A stretch of DNA of 15,113 nt. It comes from SVFI01 sp045546735 (GTDB lineage: Bacteria > Bacillota > Clostridia > Lachnospirales > Lachnospiraceae). The position numbers and the translations under genes are program-made. A model generated the notes under the pieces. The model saw only the letters and a program-made list of their open reading frames with translations. It was not told where the DNA came from and searched no databases. Positions 14,879 through 15,113 of the stretch are shown piece after piece. Position 1 is the first letter of the stretch, and each line of letters opens with the position of its first letter. The stretch lies in contig JAZQDJ010000057.1 in the NCBI GenBank assembly GCA_045546735.1, positions 1-15,113 on the forward strand, read 5' to 3'.

Positions 14879-14884
14879 ATCAGA

Positions 14885-14962
14885 GTTGCGTCAAGCAAAG
14901 TCAGCGCAACAGGACCTTGACAAATAAACAGCAATGCAACCCTGAAAATTCTAAAAAGAATT
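14885..14962 (+). other. rRNA leader with hairpins
   Basis: GTTGCG (14885-14890) pairs with CGCAAC (14905-14910), and AATTCT (14947-14952) pairs with AGAATT (14957-14962) around AAAA. They lie in the leader between P2 and the mature 16S. Such leaders carry processing and antitermination signals. I cannot assign a boxA with certainty. Confidence 0.45.
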
Positions 14963-15036
14963 GTTCAGAGAACAAAACCTAAACAAAGTAAAAACGGTTA
15001 AAATAGCCAAGCTAAATTTTGACCAAGGAAAAAATT

Positions 15037-15113
<77 letters not shown>

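Noticed and set aside
14917..14940. TTGACA at 14917-14922 as a third rRNA promoter
   Set aside because: No -10-like hexamer is found at 15-19 bp downstream.

Overview
This is a housekeeping segment of a low-GC Gram-positive chromosome. It most resembles a Clostridia member of the family Lachnospiraceae. The support is: the 16S rRNA start at the right edge; strong AGGAGG-type ribosome binding sites; AT-rich codon use; a tyrosine T-box leader; a two-subunit Fe-S fumarase; parA-parB followed by a DUF4446 gene; and a DUF3881-like protein that I associate with Lachnospiraceae. Genus and species cannot be decided from this window.

Left block (+ strand, 20-5539): parA, parB, a membrane-anchored DUF4446 protein, serS, the DUF3881-like gene, a tRNA-Arg(CCT) only 8 bases after that gene's stop, and a DEDDh exonuclease with a Cys/His-rich tail. 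Gaps are short and no terminator is visible until a 12-bp two-way hairpin at 5521-5554, so this may be one long transcript joining chromosome segregation and translation genes.

Middle block (- strand, 5560-8267): a cytidylate-kinase-like protein behind an SLC13/ArsB-type transporter (tightly coupled, shared promoter), then trmB with its own candidate promoter. A divergent gap separates trmB from dacA on the + strand, a D-Ala-D-Ala carboxypeptidase with signal peptide, C-terminal membrane anchor and very basic tail.

Right block (+ strand, 9836-14470): a promoter, a leader hairpin, tRNA-Pro(CGG), a tyrosine T-box riboswitch starting about 11 bases after the tRNA, tyrS, an unrecognised 177-aa protein containing a striking palindrome, a 33-aa protein, the alpha and beta subunits of fumarate hydratase, and a plsC-type acyltransferase. 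Then come a free-standing tRNA-Ser(GCT) with perfect-consensus promoter and strong terminator, and two tandem strong promoters that feed a 16S rRNA gene cut by the window edge.

I see no transposon, CRISPR array, phage gene or defence system. The most notable signals are structural: tRNA-Pro abutting the T-box, the nested palindrome inside the 11541-12074 gene, the operator-like palindrome at the tRNA-Ser start site and its resemblance to the rRNA start region, and a non-standard SerRS active site.
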